From the NCBI RefSeq assembly GCF_028368995.1, contig NZ_JAQNDL010000001.1, positions 2,196,001-2,260,000 of the forward strand: a stretch of DNA of 64,000 bases, written 5' to 3'. Each line of letters opens with the position of its first letter. The stretch's first letter is position 1. The notes under the pieces were generated by a model, which was not told the DNA's origin, searched no databases, and worked only from the letters and a program-made list of their open reading frames with translations. Shown here piece after piece: positions 62,363 to 64,000 of the stretch. Source of the DNA: Nannocystis bainbridge (GTDB lineage Bacteria > Myxococcota_A > Polyangia > Nannocystales > Nannocystaceae). A program made the translations under genes and the position numbers.

Positions 62363-62962
62363 ATGACCAGCGGCAACAAGCAGAAGCACGAGAGCAAGAA
62401 CCCGGTCCAGCGCGCCCTCATCGCCCGCTTCAAGCGCGAGGCCGCGGCGCTGGTGCGGCAGGCCGCCCCGCGCACGATCCTCGACCTCGGCTGCGGCGAG
62501 GGCTTCATGATCGAGGCCCTGCTGCAGGCCGGCATCGCCGCCGAGTTCACCGGCATCGACCTGTCCCACGGCGCGATCGCCGACGCCCGCGCGCGCATCG
62601 GCGGGCGCGCCAACCTCGAAGTCATGGACGCGCGCCAGCTCGTCGACGACGGCCGCAGCTTCGACCTGGTGATGATGCTCGAGGTCCTCGAGCACATCCC
62701 CGCGCCGGCGCAGATGCTGCCGGTGTTGCGCCGCCTGGCCCGCCAGCACGTGCTGCTCAGCGTCCCGCGCGAGCCGTTCTTCTGCGCCCTCAACTTCATG
62801 CGCGGCAAGAACCTCGTGCGCCTCGGCAACGACCCCGAGCACGTCAACCACTGGGGCCGCGCCGGCTTCCACCGCTTCGTCGCCCGCGACTTCGAGGTCC
62901 TCGCCGCCCCCGGCGTGTTCCCGTGGACGATGATCCTCGCCCGCCCGCGCAAGCGCGACTGA
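62363..62962 (+). CDS. Class I SAM-dependent methyltransferase
   Basis: 199 residues. 'TILDLGCGEGFMIEALLQAG' (motif I), 'FTGIDLSHGAIADARARIGGRA' and 'FDLVMMLEVLEHIPAPAQML'. It resembles the Methyltransf_11/23 proteins often paired with polyprenyl glycosyltransferases. The substrate is perhaps a lipid-linked sugar or a small metabolite (inference). Confidence 0.87.
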   Translation: MTSGNKQKHESKNPVQRALIARFKREAAALVRQAAPRTILDLGCGEGFMIEALLQAGIAAEFTGIDLSHGAIADARARIGGRANLEVMDARQLVDDGRSFDLVMMLEVLEHIPAPAQMLPVLRRLARQHVLLSVPREPFFCALNFMRGKNLVRLGNDPEHVNHWGRAGFHRFVARDFEVLAAPGVFPWTMILARPRKRD

Positions 62963-63091
62963 CGACGACGCGCCGACGTCGGGCCTCGATGCCCGCCACG
63001 CGGGCATCACGATCGCCGCCTCCGGGCGCGCCGCCATCACGACGATGACCGTCGTGACAGCGGGGCCGCAGCCGGCGCGCTCGACCGGGCG

Positions 63092-63418
63092 TCAATCGAC
63101 GTCGACGACTTCGCTGCACCCGTAGACGTCGCGCGCGACCTTCCAGCAGTCCGGAAAGCCCGCCGGCGCGACGCCGCCGTCGTGGCTGCGCAGGCACTTC
63201 CAGGGCTCGCGGGAAGAGGGCCAGACGGTCGCCCATTGCCGGCGCGTCGGACTGGCGTCGGACGACGCCGAGCAAGCTCGGGCCCGCGGGAGCTCCGTCT
63301 CGCTGCCCTCGGGTTGTGGCTGGGCGAACTCGTCGGGCTGAGCCGCCTCGGTCTCGGGCTCGACAAAAGCGGCGACGGCGCTCAGCAGCGCCGCCTGGAT
63401 ACTGGAAACGAACAACAT
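63092..63418 (-). CDS. Small secreted protein with four cysteines
   Basis: 108 residues. AGGAGGT lies 7 bases before ATG 63418, an excellent ribosome-binding site. N-terminal hydrophobic segment (MLFVSSIQAALLSAVAAFVEP) looks like a signal, followed by a Glu/Gln/Pro-rich linker. A C-terminal domain has four Cys and four Trp ('RQWATVWPSSREPWKCLRSHDGG', 'PDCWKVARDVYGCSEVVDVD'). No known family. Its ribosome site resembles that of the 25-residue ORF at 15698. Confidence 0.65.
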   Translation of the reverse strand: MLFVSSIQAALLSAVAAFVEPETEAAQPDEFAQPQPEGSETELPRARACSASSDASPTRRQWATVWPSSREPWKCLRSHDGGVAPAGFPDCWKVARDVYGCSEVVDVD

Positions 63419-63633
63419 CGGATCTACCTCCTGTGATTTCGCAGCCATCGCAGCATGGTCGACGGCAGTCCAACGATGAGGAGGTTCCTCCGTACCCGCC
63501 AGCGACCGACCGCAAAAATTGATCCGTGCCTGCCGAGCAGGCTCGGCCTGTTCGACCCGGGTTCAAGGATGGCCTCGCGCGCGAGCGACCGCCCAGATAG
63601 GCGGAGCGCCTGCAACGTCCGGTCGACGCCGTC

Positions 63634-63771
63634 GCAGTGTCACCGAGCCTCACGCGCCACCTCGCGCGGCCTCGACTTCACGCGAACGGCAGATCGATCA
63701 CCACCATCGCAGTGTCACCGGGCCTCACGCGCCACCTCGGCTTCACGCGAACGGCTGATGATCACCACCGA
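63634..63771. repeat. Two-unit ~75-base tandem repeat
   Basis: GCAGTGTCACCG(A/G)GCCTCACGCGCCACCTCG and CTTCACGCGAACGGC..GATCACCACC occur at 63634 and 63709. The second copy has lost about ten bases. It lies before the panE stop; 63419-63633 shows no gene. Confidence 0.75.
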
Positions 63772-63775
63772 TGTC

Positions 63776-64000
63776 TCATCGTTCCGCTCCACGCCCGAGC
63801 TGCTCGCGCGCCGCCACCAATCGTGCCACCGCCGCGTGCGTCGGCGCGGACAGCCCGTGCCGCTCCGCCAGCCGGGCCACCGCCCCATTTAAAAAGGCCA
63901 TCTCCGTCGCCGCCCCGCGCCGCAGGTCTTGCAGCATCGCGTTGTCGTTCGCGCGCGTCTTCTCGGTCGACGTGAACACGCGCCCCAGGTCCTCGTCGCG
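63776..64000 (-). CDS. panE: C-terminal end of 2-dehydropantoate 2-reductase, 5' end outside window
   Basis: 74 codons, open to the window edge. 'SMLQDLRRGAATEMAFLNGAVARLAERHGLSAPTHAAVARLVAA' without the first Ser (here AMLQDL) is the conserved C-terminal helix pair of PanE/ApbA ketopantoate reductases, which make pantoate for coenzyme A. The NADPH-binding half lies outside. Confidence 0.82.
   Translation of the reverse strand, partial: RDEDLGRVFTSTEKTRANDNAMLQDLRRGAATEMAFLNGAVARLAERHGLSAPTHAAVARLVAAREQLGRGAER

Overview
The window is very GC-rich, densely coded and bacterial. It most resembles a myxobacterium of the Nannocystis/Plesiocystis type (Myxococcota). This rests on many Thr/Ser-rich, Cys-bearing lipoproteins, an ADYC-domain lipoprotein, a Hanks-type kinase with tetratricopeptide-like repeats, and Myxococcota-like core genes. 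This placement is inference; no rRNA or tRNA gene was seen.

Layout. 1-6.4 kb: a GFA-family gene end, a membrane protein, a MORN-repeat protein with a histone H1-like tail, and a lower-GC accessory patch holding a Tc-toxin-like remnant and a lipoprotein. 6.5-9.1 kb: msrA, an SseB/TY-Chap protein and a desaturase. 9.4-12.9 kb: rsmH-ftsL-ftsI. 13.1-15.1 kb: a Fic-like protein without its catalytic His, overlapping ribA, and a hypothetical gene. 15.1-18 kb: tandem repeats, a 25-aa Cys-rich peptide ORF and lysA. 18-23.4 kb: a CxxCH lipoprotein, sugE/gdx behind a guanidine-III riboswitch, a vWA lipoprotein, and an ergothioneine operon (egtB-egtD). 23.4-27.1 kb: murF, an HNH nuclease and a lipoprotein. 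27.7-37.7 kb: an iron region with two Fur-box promoters and an aerobactin-like NIS siderophore operon ending in a PepSY-type membrane reductase. 38-41.6 kb: mraY, murD and an MBL hydrolase. 41.7-50 kb: a 38-aa membrane peptide ORF, an amidase, an excisionase-like protein, a lipoprotein with two truncated-globin domains, a TerB-PPP phosphatase fusion and another lipoprotein. 50-56.4 kb: a Ser/Thr kinase, an ADYC lipoprotein and a Rieske/cytochrome b-cytochrome c complex. 56.5-64 kb: manA, a lipoprotein, a quinone oxidoreductase, fumC, a glycosyltransferase, a methyltransferase, a small secreted protein and the 3' end of panE.

Cell-wall genes of the dcw cluster lie in three separate islands, while siderophore, ergothioneine, respiratory and wall genes form tight operons with ATGA-type overlaps. 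Several single genes lack a Shine-Dalgarno but have a TANNNT hexamer 5-9 nt before the start codon, which suggests leaderless transcripts.

The most unusual non-coding feature is a family of short hairpins with arms like GGACATG/CATGTCC or CTGTCC/GGACAG. They sit just after stop codons, often in arrays, and also occur inside coding sequence. Several intergenic spaces carry degenerate 50-100 bp tandem repeats, some built around these hairpins.
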